A program made the translations under genes and the position numbers. Source: Corynebacterium glucuronolyticum (GTDB lineage: Bacteria > Actinomycetota > Actinomycetes > Mycobacteriales > Mycobacteriaceae). From it: DNA of 53,545 bases. This document shows positions 1 to 8,361 of the stretch, one piece after another. The DNA is taken from assembly GCA_022772305.1 (NCBI GenBank), contig JALFAQ010000024.1, forward strand, positions 1 through 53,545, read 5' to 3'. The notes below the pieces were generated by a model, which ran no database searches, was not told where the DNA came from, and was given only the letters and a program-made list of their open reading frames with translations. Numbering within the stretch: position 1 is the stretch's first letter; every line of letters begins with the position of its first letter.

Positions 1-1
1 C

Positions 2-1129
2 ATGACCGCTTTGACGGATTGTGCTGTGCTCCTCTCGCAGGCGATGGTGATCGCCGGGGAGGCTTTCGGCATGTCCAAAAAAGCACTCGTCCGGGCAGGC
101 TACGACCCCACTACCGCCCACACCATTAAGAAACTCGCCGACATTTACTACGGCCGCTGTGGCGCACCACGCAAACAAGAACGTACACGCGAGAAAGCCA
201 CCACTGCCGGCTGCTCCTTCGCGTCGCTTCAGGCTATTGAACGGTTTGTGGCGAAGCTCCCCAAAAAGCACGCCTGGACGATCCGCGAGGCCCTTGTCCC
301 CTTCGGCCGGGACATCACGCAAATTAATGCCGAGGGCGCGCGTCTTATCCAGACCTACACCCAAGCGGAAAACCCAGAAAAGAGGCTCACCTACAGGGCG
401 ATCCCGAACTCCACGTTCGCAACACTCACCTTGACGGCGGAGTCGTCGCGGGTGAAGCAGATCTATGATCGGGCACAAGCAACAGACAAGAACCCAGCAG
501 ACGGCCTCATAAAACTAGCCCTTGCTGCTAATGATGGGGAGCTTCCCCCTGTTGCTATCCCCCTGATGGTGATCCCGTTTACCCTGCCGTATGTTCACGT
601 CAAGGAAGTAGAACGGGGCAAGTTTGTGTTCTCCATGACCAACGGTGCCACCATCTCCGGTGAAGAGATCGTGCGGGCAAAGCTTGCCGAGGAACGCCTT
701 GTTGCCCTCGTTAGCCCCCTCGGCCCACGAGACTTCGGGATATACCGGATTGAGATGACACCGGAGTCACGGTATGCGGACCCGTTGGAGCGGGTTTTCC
801 AATCAATTCGTAACCCGGTGTGTGCCTGGCCCGAGTGCAGTAAGCCTGCCACGAAGTCGCAGATTCACCACATGAAGCCCGTCAAGCATGGTGGGAAGAC
901 GGTGTCAGAAAACCTGATGGTGTTGTGTGACTACCACAACGGCATTAACGATGATGACCTGGATAAACCGAAGCACGGTCACATGGTGAGAATCGATGGT
1001 CTTGAATACTGGAAGCCTGCCTTCGGTGGGCCGCTGAAGTTGAACATGAATCCGTGCGCCCAGGGCGGTGCCGTCCGCCTCGCCCGGATGCAACTCGGCA
1101 TCCCCATAGACCCTAGCCCCCCAGGCTAG
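2..1129 (+). CDS. HNH endonuclease, DUF222 / 13E12-repeat family (copy 1)
   Basis: A 375-residue protein with the layout of the actinobacterial DUF222/13E12 family: a long helical N-terminal domain and a C-terminal HNH nuclease module at about residues 273-315. The module shows a zinc-type cysteine pair (CAWPEC), the HH of the motif, then N-L-M-V-L-C-xx-H-N. The start lies one base into the window and matches the start of the paralogue at 20285-21424, so the gene is probably complete. The two copies share nearly identical C-terminal residues and 3' flanks. Such genes are usually multicopy and their biological role is unsettled; they may act in mobile-element or defence-related DNA cleavage. 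Family confident, role unknown. Confidence 0.85.
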   Translation: MTALTDCAVLLSQAMVIAGEAFGMSKKALVRAGYDPTTAHTIKKLADIYYGRCGAPRKQERTREKATTAGCSFASLQAIERFVAKLPKKHAWTIREALVPFGRDITQINAEGARLIQTYTQAENPEKRLTYRAIPNSTFATLTLTAESSRVKQIYDRAQATDKNPADGLIKLALAANDGELPPVAIPLMVIPFTLPYVHVKEVERGKFVFSMTNGATISGEEIVRAKLAEERLVALVSPLGPRDFGIYRIEMTPESRYADPLERVFQSIRNPVCAWPECSKPATKSQIHHMKPVKHGGKTVSENLMVLCDYHNGINDDDLDKPKHGHMVRIDGLEYWKPAFGGPLKLNMNPCAQGGAVRLARMQLGIPIDPSPPG

Positions 1130-1156
1130 GCCGGCAAGCCGACCTGCCAAAACGAA

Positions 1157-1178
1157 AGCCCGAGCACCCACTCGGGCT
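1157..1178 (+). terminator. Stem-loop after HNH gene copy 1
   Basis: Perfect 8-bp stem AGCCCGAG / CTCGGGCT with a 6-base loop, 28 bases after the stop codon, followed by a short A-rich rather than T-rich stretch on this strand. The same stem occurs after the second HNH gene (20235-20256), so it belongs to the duplicated unit. Confidence 0.6.
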
Positions 1179-1206
1179 AAAAACCATGCGAAAGTCGAGG
1201 TCATAG

Positions 1207-2043
1207 ATGAAAAGTGAAGAAGTTTACGTCCGCGTGCCAGCTTTTCTCAGGTGGTTCCTTAATTACAGAGATGCCGTGAGTTGTGTCTTGACTGGCTTGG
1301 GAGGTTTTTTAGGAAGCGCCGCACTTTCAGCGCAGCTAGGTGCCATTCAATTGATGTTTCTCGCCGTTGCTAGTGCTGGCATGTTCATGCTTGCTGCCTT
1401 GCTGCTCTATGGTGCTCGGCGCTTGGACCAGAAACAAGAAGTAAAAAAGGAACAAGAGCTGACTGCCCAAATCGAGTCTGATGACAGGTGGGTCTCGCAA
1501 ATAATTGAAGAGTTTGCTTGCGCTAACTTGAAGGTAGCAGAAGAACTGACGGATCTGAGAAAGAATGCGTTGTTCCAGAATATGCGAAGAACTAGAGATG
1601 TCATTTTAGAGATGGTGAGGTTTAATCTTGGTCCGTCAGAAGGTGTGAGGACGTGTCTTTTTACACCAGCAGACAACGAATACGAGTTGCAGTGCTCGGC
1701 TCAAACAGGCAGAGGAGATGCGCCTTCTCGACGACGATTTAAGCCCGGGGATCCGACGTTCGACGCAGCCATCAATCGCGATGGAAGGTGGGTCTACGAC
1801 GTAAACGCCGAAGATTCAGGTTTGGTGGCTGGAGAAAAGCAATCCCTTGGTGCTTACGGAACTTTTGCTACATGGCCAGTGTCTCTGGATTACGAGCTGT
1901 ATGGAATTCTAACTATTGATGCTAAGAAGCCGGGGGATATAAGTGGCCGAGACTTTGATCTCCTCCGAGCGTTTGCCTCTGTTCTCACACTTACTTTAGC
2001 GGTTGAACCAGATGCGAGGAGCATTCCTTGTGAGCCAAGCTAA
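1207..2043 (+). CDS. Membrane protein with C-terminal GAF-like domain
   Basis: 278 residues. Two adjacent hydrophobic segments (about residues 27-47 and 49-70) are followed by a charged, probably coiled-coil stretch (about 75-120) rich in Lys/Glu/Gln. A globular C-terminal part (about 135-268) ends in a pattern typical of GAF sensor domains: a basic linker, YGTFATWPV, then GILTIDAKKP and a final helix DFDLLRAFASVLTLTL. No kinase, cyclase or HTH domain follows, so it would be a membrane-anchored ligand or redox sensor without an obvious output domain. The gene is visibly AT-richer than its neighbours and lies directly after an HNH gene, which suggests an acquired unit. A small gene follows 35 bases later, probably in the same operon. 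GAF assignment is by pattern only. Confidence 0.7.
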   Translation: MKSEEVYVRVPAFLRWFLNYRDAVSCVLTGLGGFLGSAALSAQLGAIQLMFLAVASAGMFMLAALLLYGARRLDQKQEVKKEQELTAQIESDDRWVSQIIEEFACANLKVAEELTDLRKNALFQNMRRTRDVILEMVRFNLGPSEGVRTCLFTPADNEYELQCSAQTGRGDAPSRRRFKPGDPTFDAAINRDGRWVYDVNAEDSGLVAGEKQSLGAYGTFATWPVSLDYELYGILTIDAKKPGDISGRDFDLLRAFASVLTLTLAVEPDARSIPCEPS

Positions 2044-2078
2044 AATCAAGAATTAAGAAATGGAAAGGAGAAGCCCCT

Positions 2079-2246
2079 ATGACTTATCGACGCCCCAGTG
2101 ATGCCGCTTTATCTGAACGCGTCCGAATGATCGAAAAGGATGCTGAAGGGTATTACCGCCGTAACCCTCGGGTTAAGCCAGGCTTCACAGAAATTCGTAA
2201 GCGTCTGTCTCGTGAACAAGCTAAAGTGCGGAACGCACAGAACTGA
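2079..2246 (+). CDS. Small basic protein downstream of the GAF-like membrane protein
   Basis: A 55-residue ORF starting MTYRRPSDAALSERVRMIEK and ending in NAQN. It has a strong ribosome binding site (GGAAAGGAG, 2062-2070) eight bases before ATG. It is very rich in Arg/Lys/Glu, with no membrane segment or cysteine; no family recognised. The 35-base gap from the GAF-like gene suggests one transcript. The next 130 bases read open in another frame with a protein-like sequence (see findings), so the gene may be the front part of a frameshifted longer protein. Confidence 0.6.
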   Translation: MTYRRPSDAALSERVRMIEKDAEGYYRRNPRVKPGFTEIRKRLSREQAKVRNAQN

Positions 2247-2390
2247 CCGCCCACGATCACAAGCCTCGAACCTTCGGCCATCAGCGTGTCGCCGAGAACA
2301 ACAATTTCGCCCTGAGGTCTGCCAGTGTAATGCTAACAGTGTTAGCGAATTGGTTCCCGACGAGCACGGATTCGCGGTAATTTTTCTGCC

Positions 2391-3614
2391 TTACTGCTTG
2401 TAGCTCGCCAGGAAGTTCCCCAGCCGCTCGATCGCCTCGGCGAGTTCTGCCGCGTGCGGGAGCGTGACCACACGGAAGTGGTCCGGCGTGGGCCAGTTGA
2501 AGCCGGTTCCCTGGACGAGCAGGATCTTCTCCTGGAGGAGCAGGTCGAGCATCATTTTGGTGTCGTCGTGGATCTCGTACACCTCGGGGTCGAGGCGCGG
2601 GAACGCGTAGAGTGCACCCATCGGCTTGACGCAGCTGACACCGGGGATGGACGTGAGTTTTTCGTACGCCGTGTTGCGCTGTTCGAGGAGGCGTCCGCCT
2701 TCGCCGGTGAGCCCGTAGATGGACTGTCGCCCGCCGAGTGCCACCTGGATGGCGGATTGCCCGGGCACGTTGGCGCACAGGCGCATGTTGGCCAAAAGAT
2801 CGAGTCCCTCAATAAACCCACGCGCGTGGTGCTTCGGGCCGGTCAGCACCATCCAGCCGACGCGGTAGCCGGCGACGCGGTACGCCTTGGACAGCCCGTT
2901 GAGCGTGATGCACAGCAGGTCGGGGGCGAGCGACGCGATGGAGATGTGCTTGGCACCGTCGTAAAGGATGCGGTCGTAGATTTCGTCGGAGAGGATGAGC
3001 AGATTGTTTTCGCGCGCGATCTGCGCGATTTCTTTCAGCACGTCGCGCGAGTAGACGGCGCCGGTCGGATTGTTCGGGTTGATGACGACGATAGCTTTGG
3101 TTTTGTCGGTGACCTTGGCGCGGATGTCCTCCACGGACGGCATCCACTCGTTGTCCTCATCGCACAGGTAGTGCACCGCCTTGCCGCCGGCGAGAGAGGT
3201 GGCGGCTGTCCACAGCGGGTAGTCCGGCATGGGGATGAGCACCTCGTCGCCGTCGTTGAGCAGCGCCTGGGTGATCATGGTGATGAGCTCGGAGACTCCG
3301 TTACCGATGTACACGTCGTCCACATCGAAGTCCGGGAATCCAGGGATCGTCTCGTACCGCGTGACGATAGCCCGCCGTGCGGGGAGGATACCTTTCGACG
3401 TCGAGTAGCCCTGTGCGTGCGGAAGTGCCGCGATCATGTCGCGCATGATCACGTCCGGCGCATCGAAGCCGAACGTCGCCGGGTTGCCCGTGTTGAGCTT
3501 CAGGATCCGGTGCCCGTCGAGTTCCATCTTTTCGGCCGTGGCGGCCACGGGTCCACGGAGATCGTAGGCTACATTTTTCAGCTTTTCAGACTGGTCAAAC
3601 TCTCGCGTCGTCAT
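2391..3614 (-). CDS. alaT: Alanine/valine-type aminotransferase (AlaT family)
   Basis: 407 residues from the ATG at 3614 (an in-frame GTG lies two codons upstream). A fold-type I, class I/II PLP aminotransferase: NPNNPTGAVYS binds the cofactor region, DEIYDRILYDGA carries the Asp/Tyr that contact PLP, and LNGLSKAYRVAGYRVGW contains the Schiff-base lysine and the downstream phosphate-binding Arg. AlaT-type enzymes transfer amino groups between glutamate and pyruvate, and in corynebacteria link to valine metabolism. In mycobacteria the homologue (Rv0337c) sits next to the EtfD-like Rv0338c; here the two are separated by the surface protein and small genes. It diverges from the gene at 3675 with a 60-base gap. 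Exact substrate range is inferred from family. Confidence 0.88.
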   Translation of the reverse strand: MTTREFDQSEKLKNVAYDLRGPVAATAEKMELDGHRILKLNTGNPATFGFDAPDVIMRDMIAALPHAQGYSTSKGILPARRAIVTRYETIPGFPDFDVDDVYIGNGVSELITMITQALLNDGDEVLIPMPDYPLWTAATSLAGGKAVHYLCDEDNEWMPSVEDIRAKVTDKTKAIVVINPNNPTGAVYSRDVLKEIAQIARENNLLILSDEIYDRILYDGAKHISIASLAPDLLCITLNGLSKAYRVAGYRVGWMVLTGPKHHARGFIEGLDLLANMRLCANVPGQSAIQVALGGRQSIYGLTGEGGRLLEQRNTAYEKLTSIPGVSCVKPMGALYAFPRLDPEVYEIHDDTKMMLDLLLQEKILLVQGTGFNWPTPDHFRVVTLPHAAELAEAIERLGNFLASYKQ

Positions 3615-3674
3615 AACCACTCACAATACCCTGTTGCGCACGAAAAAATGACGGGCCTGCCGTATCATTTGTTT

Positions 3675-4361
3675 ATGAGCACGCCTCTGAAGCCCCGAAG
3701 GCGGAAGCCACTTATCGCTTTTCTCTTCATTTTGCTGCTCGGTTCGGCGTATCCGCTCGGCTTGTTCGTATGGATGGGGACCCCGTTGTACTTTAACCAC
3801 GGCCTGATGCCGGAACAGATCCTCACCGAGGAAATACCTGGGCGCACCGGCCTTGCGCGTGCTGAAAACGGCGAGTGGCAGCTCGTTTACAACCCGTGTG
3901 GCGCGGACGTGGATCACGTGGCGGTGTCGGACAACATGACAGGCGTATTCGCCGTGGATAGCAGCGTCGCAGATGCCACAAAAAGGGGGCGGCAGGTGCA
4001 GGTGTGGACTCCGCAAAGCCGGGAGGCTGCGGCGCACCCGTTTACGGCACGCCTCTTCCCGCCCGATCCTCCACGGGGTTGGGCGGTCACGGAGAACACT
4101 TTTCGGGATAATTCTCCCCAAGACGGTACCGTGACTATTGGTTACACGGCCACCGGCACAACCGCGCTTCCCGCGCGCGTCTCGCACAAGGAAACCGTCG
4201 CTCGGCTTTCATCGGATGCTGTGCTGGTAGGCGAGTACCGCCCACTGACCATGTCGAGAGCGGACTTTTTCGATTGTGAAACCTTGACGCCACGGATGTC
4301 GGACGGTGCGGCGCGCCTCGCGTTGGCCGAGCTTATTTTGACTGGCCAGTATCAGCACTGA
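3675..4361 (+). CDS. Membrane-anchored hypothetical protein
   Basis: 228 residues. A basic N-terminus (PLKPRRRKP) is followed by one hydrophobic segment (about residues 12-36), then a soluble extracytoplasmic-type domain with two cysteines (YNPCGADVD and FFDCETLTPR), consistent with a signal anchor. I chose ATG 3675; an in-frame ATG at 3648 would add nine residues. No family recognised. It is divergent from alaT and convergent with the surface protein gene, with a strong hairpin between them at 4381-4408. Confidence 0.7.
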   Translation: MSTPLKPRRRKPLIAFLFILLLGSAYPLGLFVWMGTPLYFNHGLMPEQILTEEIPGRTGLARAENGEWQLVYNPCGADVDHVAVSDNMTGVFAVDSSVADATKRGRQVQVWTPQSREAAAHPFTARLFPPDPPRGWAVTENTFRDNSPQDGTVTIGYTATGTTALPARVSHKETVARLSSDAVLVGEYRPLTMSRADFFDCETLTPRMSDGAARLALAELILTGQYQH

Positions 4362-4380
4362 AAGTCGTCGTGATTTAGAA

Positions 4381-4413
4381 AAAGGATGCCTCCAAAGAGG
4401 CATCCTTTTTCTC
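4381..4413. terminator. Bidirectional terminator between 3675-4361 and the surface protein gene
   Basis: Perfect 12-bp stem AAAGGATGCCTC / GAGGCATCCTTT with a 4-base loop, A-rich on one side and T-rich on the other, placed between two convergent genes 19 bases after the upstream stop codon. Confidence 0.9.
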
Positions 4414-4420
4414 AACGTAA

Positions 4421-7400
4421 CTACTCCTCGCCGAGGAGGCGCTTCACTTCAATCGGCAGGATGCGCAGCAGTTGCTCGCGCGCGCCCGCCAGCGCCGGCA
4501 CGTTGAGCACCGCCCACAGCCCGCCGGCGACCAGCAGAACCACGCCCGCCAGCGTTCCCAGCACCACGCCGATGGTTTCGACGGTGTCCAGACCCTGCTC
4601 CGCCACAACCACGTTGATGGTCTGCGTGTCCAGCACCTTCCCGTCTTTCACCATCTGGAGCTCCACCGGGTACGTGCCCGCGGCGACGTTCTCCGGCACG
4701 GCGAGTTTGACCTCGTCGCCCGCAACGGTCACGGCCCCTTCAGGCAGCGTCGTTTTTCCGATCTTCAGGCTTGCACCCGCAGGCTTCGCACCGCCGAAGT
4801 TCGGCTTGTAACTGGTTTGCGTGCTGTTCACCGTGGCCTTCGGCTCCAGGAACGCGCCCTCGCCGATCACCACGTTCACCGCCGCGCGCCCAACCTCCAC
4901 ATTATTGAGGAACAGGCCCACAACCAGCGGGTACGTCCCGGCCGGGAACGTCCCGGGCAGGTCGACGCGCACCTTCCGCAGCTTCTGGTCAATGGTGATC
5001 GAATCCTTCGGCAGCGTCGTCTCAATGACGCGCAGCTCCGCGCCGTTGTACACGGAATTGTGGCTGAACCCGAACTCCTGCGACCGCGCCGACGTGCCAC
5101 CGCCGCTCGCCGTCAGTTCACTGTCCGGGCGTTTGATGGACAACGGCACAACTAGCTTATCGACGAGCTTTCCATCCACCCACAGCTCAAACGTCACCGT
5201 CGCCTCAACGGACGCTTTCTCCAGCGGCACCGTCGCCTGCCACGTGCCGTTCACCTTCTCGACCTTCACACCTTCCGGCGCTTCCTTCAGCCGCACCTCA
5301 GCACCCTTCAGGTTGCCCTGCACCGCCGGGTCAAGCGCCACAGTGCCACCCGAGGTCACGCTCACCGGCTTCGCTTCCGCGAACTTCGCCGGCTCCGGAT
5401 TCGGGGACGGCTCGGGCGAGGGCTCAGGCGAAGGCTCTGGGGACGGCTCCGGTGAAGGTTCCGGCTCGGGTGAGGGTTCCAGGGAAGGCTCCGGGGAAGG
5501 CTCCGGCGCGGCGAGAACCGTTATTGTGATGGTCTCGCCGTAATGCTCTTTGTACTCAGGATCCAACCCCTCGTCTGGATAAACCGTCAGAACGTATTTA
5601 CCAGGCTTGACATCCTTCGTGGCCTTGACGGTTAGATCGGACTTCCCTTCGATCGTCAGCCCTTTCGGTAGCGCCGAGGTATCGAATACCGGTGCGGCGA
5701 CTACTCCGCTCATATCATGAATTCGCTTGATTTCGGTCGACTCTCCCGCAGTCAAAGTGGCGCTGGCAGGGTATCCGTTAATGGTGTCACGGATCATAAA
5801 GGAAACGCGATTGATAATGGGTTTCTTACCTGGCTCGGTGATAGCAATATCGATTGTCTGAACCACATTCGCATACGTTGAGATGTCGGTGCCGGGATGA
5901 ACCCGGATGGCACCGGTTTCTTTGTCAAGCTCGATCCAATCCTTGGGAAGAGTTGTCGCGTGGATCGACAGCGTTCCCTTAGGGATGTAAACCTGAGATG
6001 TCGGAGTTACAACAGCGTATTTCTCTATCTTCGTAACCCAGGGTATAACTTCCGTTGGGTAGGCCAAGTCAGCAATCTGCCCATGTTCGCGGACGGTCAA
6101 TTGAACCGTCTTTTCCGCTGGCTTAAACTCGCCAGCCTGGTATGAAATCGTGATGTCGTGCTTGCCTACCTTATCGGTTGTAACAGTCACTTCACCGAAT
6201 TCGTTGATCGAGAATTCGGATTCATCGAGCGTGGGAGAGCTTGCCTTCACGTTGTTGAGCGGGAAATCACCCCGGTAGCGCCAGGGCTTAAAAGTGGCAG
6301 GTAAGCCAGCGAACACTTCCTTGTTATCGGAGTAGGACCAGTACCGATCCGATTCAGGATCTGGGTCAACGTAAAAACCTTGCGTCAACTTGCCTACGGA
6401 GCCATCACTGAAAGTGATAGGCCACTCAATTTCCACGTGTTCCCTCTTGGAAAACGCTTGGGACGCGATTATCACATCGTAGGAGAGGTTTTCTCGATTG
6501 ACGTTTTCGATGGTTATGCCCGTGAGAGTTTTGTCTGTGACAGATGGCTCTCCCAGAGTCGCGCCGTCCCAGTATCCGCTGGAATTGAAGTAGTCATCGG
6601 GGAGGTGCTTCAAGTAGTCATTTTGTTTGTCGCGCTCCCAGTAATCGTTTTTTTTGTAGCGAACAGTATGAGTATCGCCGGGGTACGAGTCCCAAGGGAC
6701 TTCTTCTACGCGGGATGTTGCCTTGTTGAGATATTCGGATTTGTCTCCAATTGCAACCATGGAAATAGTGAATGTGCGCTTCGACTGATCAGGATAATGA
6801 GCGGTGAGCATTGTTAAATACCTGCCCGCTTCGAGTTTCGGATTGTCCTTGAAAGTTAGCTTTCCGGTATTCTCATCCAGATTCATGTAATAGCAAGTGA
6901 AAGAACCCGCTAGGCATGCAATGCTATCAGTGCCCATAACCCAGCTGACGCTTTGGTTATTTGGTCCGAAGGTAAACGATGTTGCAGTGGGAGCTGCTTT
7001 CTTTGCAACTTCGATAACCGTGTCGGTAGCAGTCTTCTTGAAAGCGACGGTTGGTTCTTCGAGGTCCTTTTCTTTTACTGCCTCTGAGTTCCAGGCAACG
7101 TTAAAGACCTTGGAGTCATTGCTCCCGTCTGGGAAAGTAACCTTCCATTTAATAGTTTCGCGTGCTTCCGCCTTGGTTGGGTCAAACTCCAGAATCTTTG
7201 GCGTAGTTACGGTCAGCGTGCCTGTATTCTCGTCGGCTTTCACTCGCCAATCGGTCTCGGGATCCACGTTGTCTTTATTAAAAATTTCAGCGCTGTACTT
7301 TAAGCCTTGTGGATCGGGCCCAGTGAAGTAATCAGCGCGTGTAAGCCCAGGAAACGCAATTGTTTGTGGTTTCCCGGCCTCGACATAGTACGTTTTCAAT

Positions 7401-8194
7401 TCGTCGGGGTAGCTAGGGAGGTTAATGTCAAAAAACGATGAGTAACGCTCCGGGAAAAGGTACACCTCGCGACTTGCTACGGAGCCATCTGGAAATGTGG
7501 TAGCTAGTTTTACAAGGGCGATTGTTGCTTCCTCGGCGGATTGTTTGTCATTGCGCGTAACTGTTCCCGCTCCTGTTGCTGAGTCAAAAGTGTAGGACCA
7601 GTTATTGGTTTGGGGTGCGACGTATTTTTCGCCGATCCGCTCCAGCATTGTTGCCTTGACGGGTACGGAAGGCTGTATTTCCCCATTTTTTCGGTGTCTC
7701 AGGAAACCATGGATCGGAAGGGATTCCCCGTAGAAGAGGTGGTTGTCGGTCTTCTCGCCTTCCAGTCTGCCAACATACCAATTGGATGCTTCAGTGGCGA
7801 CGATATTGATTGTTGCTGGAAGTTCCAGGTCCTTGCCACCAAGAGTGATTCGTGCGGTCAACTGCAAAGGGCCGGGATTTTCGTTATCTGCAGTGTACGC
7901 GTAGTACTGGTGTCCGTCTGCTTTTTGCCAGGTCACATATAACCATTCGCCCGTGTTGCGAAGCTGGTCGATGGTTAAGCTTTCGGTGACCTTAGGTGTA
8001 GTTACATCGTCGAAAGTCAGTTCCGGAAACACGTCCTGGTTTGGAACGAATTGCTTGACTGTTTTCGTCGGGATTGCATTTGGCTTCCACCGGTCAAACC
8101 CCTTCAGCCCGGCCTCCTCCGCGCCGGCCGCAGGCGACAGGACCCCCGCCACCAGGCTCGCGCAGGCCACAAGGCTCACGAGAATTCTCTTCAC
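4421..8194 (-). CDS. Large secreted, membrane-anchored surface protein with Rib/alpha-like modules
   Basis: 1257 residues from the GTG at 8194, chosen because it has an AGGAAGGAAG-type ribosome binding site and opens directly into a signal peptide (VKRILVSLVACASLVAGVLS, cleavage near AGA-EE). The ectodomain has several degenerate beta-sandwich modules marked by TFPDGS/FSDGS and D-x-x-TG-x-(L/I)-x-V motifs, as in Rib/alpha-like bacterial adhesins. It is followed by a Pro-Ser-Glu repeat stalk (about 896-930), three more beta-rich modules, a hydrophobic C-terminal segment (VETIGVVLGTLAGVVLLVAG) and a 24-residue basic/amphipathic tail. There is no LPxTG sorting signal, so anchoring would be by the membrane segment. 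Base composition changes sharply inside the gene (see findings). Role in adhesion or wall architecture is inferred. Confidence 0.8.
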   Translation of the reverse strand: MKRILVSLVACASLVAGVLSPAAGAEEAGLKGFDRWKPNAIPTKTVKQFVPNQDVFPELTFDDVTTPKVTESLTIDQLRNTGEWLYVTWQKADGHQYYAYTADNENPGPLQLTARITLGGKDLELPATINIVATEASNWYVGRLEGEKTDNHLFYGESLPIHGFLRHRKNGEIQPSVPVKATMLERIGEKYVAPQTNNWSYTFDSATGAGTVTRNDKQSAEEATIALVKLATTFPDGSVASREVYLFPERYSSFFDINLPSYPDELKTYYVEAGKPQTIAFPGLTRADYFTGPDPQGLKYSAEIFNKDNVDPETDWRVKADENTGTLTVTTPKILEFDPTKAEARETIKWKVTFPDGSNDSKVFNVAWNSEAVKEKDLEEPTVAFKKTATDTVIEVAKKAAPTATSFTFGPNNQSVSWVMGTDSIACLAGSFTCYYMNLDENTGKLTFKDNPKLEAGRYLTMLTAHYPDQSKRTFTISMVAIGDKSEYLNKATSRVEEVPWDSYPGDTHTVRYKKNDYWERDKQNDYLKHLPDDYFNSSGYWDGATLGEPSVTDKTLTGITIENVNRENLSYDVIIASQAFSKREHVEIEWPITFSDGSVGKLTQGFYVDPDPESDRYWSYSDNKEVFAGLPATFKPWRYRGDFPLNNVKASSPTLDESEFSINEFGEVTVTTDKVGKHDITISYQAGEFKPAEKTVQLTVREHGQIADLAYPTEVIPWVTKIEKYAVVTPTSQVYIPKGTLSIHATTLPKDWIELDKETGAIRVHPGTDISTYANVVQTIDIAITEPGKKPIINRVSFMIRDTINGYPASATLTAGESTEIKRIHDMSGVVAAPVFDTSALPKGLTIEGKSDLTVKATKDVKPGKYVLTVYPDEGLDPEYKEHYGETITITVLAAPEPSPEPSLEPSPEPEPSPEPSPEPSPEPSPEPSPNPEPAKFAEAKPVSVTSGGTVALDPAVQGNLKGAEVRLKEAPEGVKVEKVNGTWQATVPLEKASVEATVTFELWVDGKLVDKLVVPLSIKRPDSELTASGGGTSARSQEFGFSHNSVYNGAELRVIETTLPKDSITIDQKLRKVRVDLPGTFPAGTYPLVVGLFLNNVEVGRAAVNVVIGEGAFLEPKATVNSTQTSYKPNFGGAKPAGASLKIGKTTLPEGAVTVAGDEVKLAVPENVAAGTYPVELQMVKDGKVLDTQTINVVVAEQGLDTVETIGVVLGTLAGVVLLVAGGLWAVLNVPALAGAREQLLRILPIEVKRLLGEE
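5391..5506 (-). repeat. Pro-Glu-Pro-Ser stalk repeat
   Basis: On the coding (minus) strand this stretch encodes consecutive E-P-S-P units (PSPEPSPEPSPEPSPEP and variants). On the plus strand it appears as 6- and 12-base units of the GGCTCGGGCGAG / GGCTCCGGTGAA kind. Units are multiples of three, so slippage would change stalk length without a frameshift. Confidence 0.85.
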
Positions 8195-8361
8195 CGTGAT
8201 CTTCCTTCCTCGTTTTGAGAATATAGATACAGTTCTTACGCTATTTTGAAGCCCGAAACCGAGGGAAGAACCCAGTTTTGGTGGCACGGTTCGAGTTGTG
8301 CGAGGAAGAATTTTGGTCTAAGAAACCGTCGCGCACGGAAATCCCAGGTACTCTGGAAATC

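Noticed and set aside
2454..3674. Long plus-strand open frame opposite alaT
   Set aside because: Composition shadow of the GC-rich aminotransferase gene; the real protein in this frame begins at 3675 with a membrane anchor.
5391..5506. CRISPR-like repeat array
   Set aside because: The units are coding Pro-Glu-Ser repeats without spacers.
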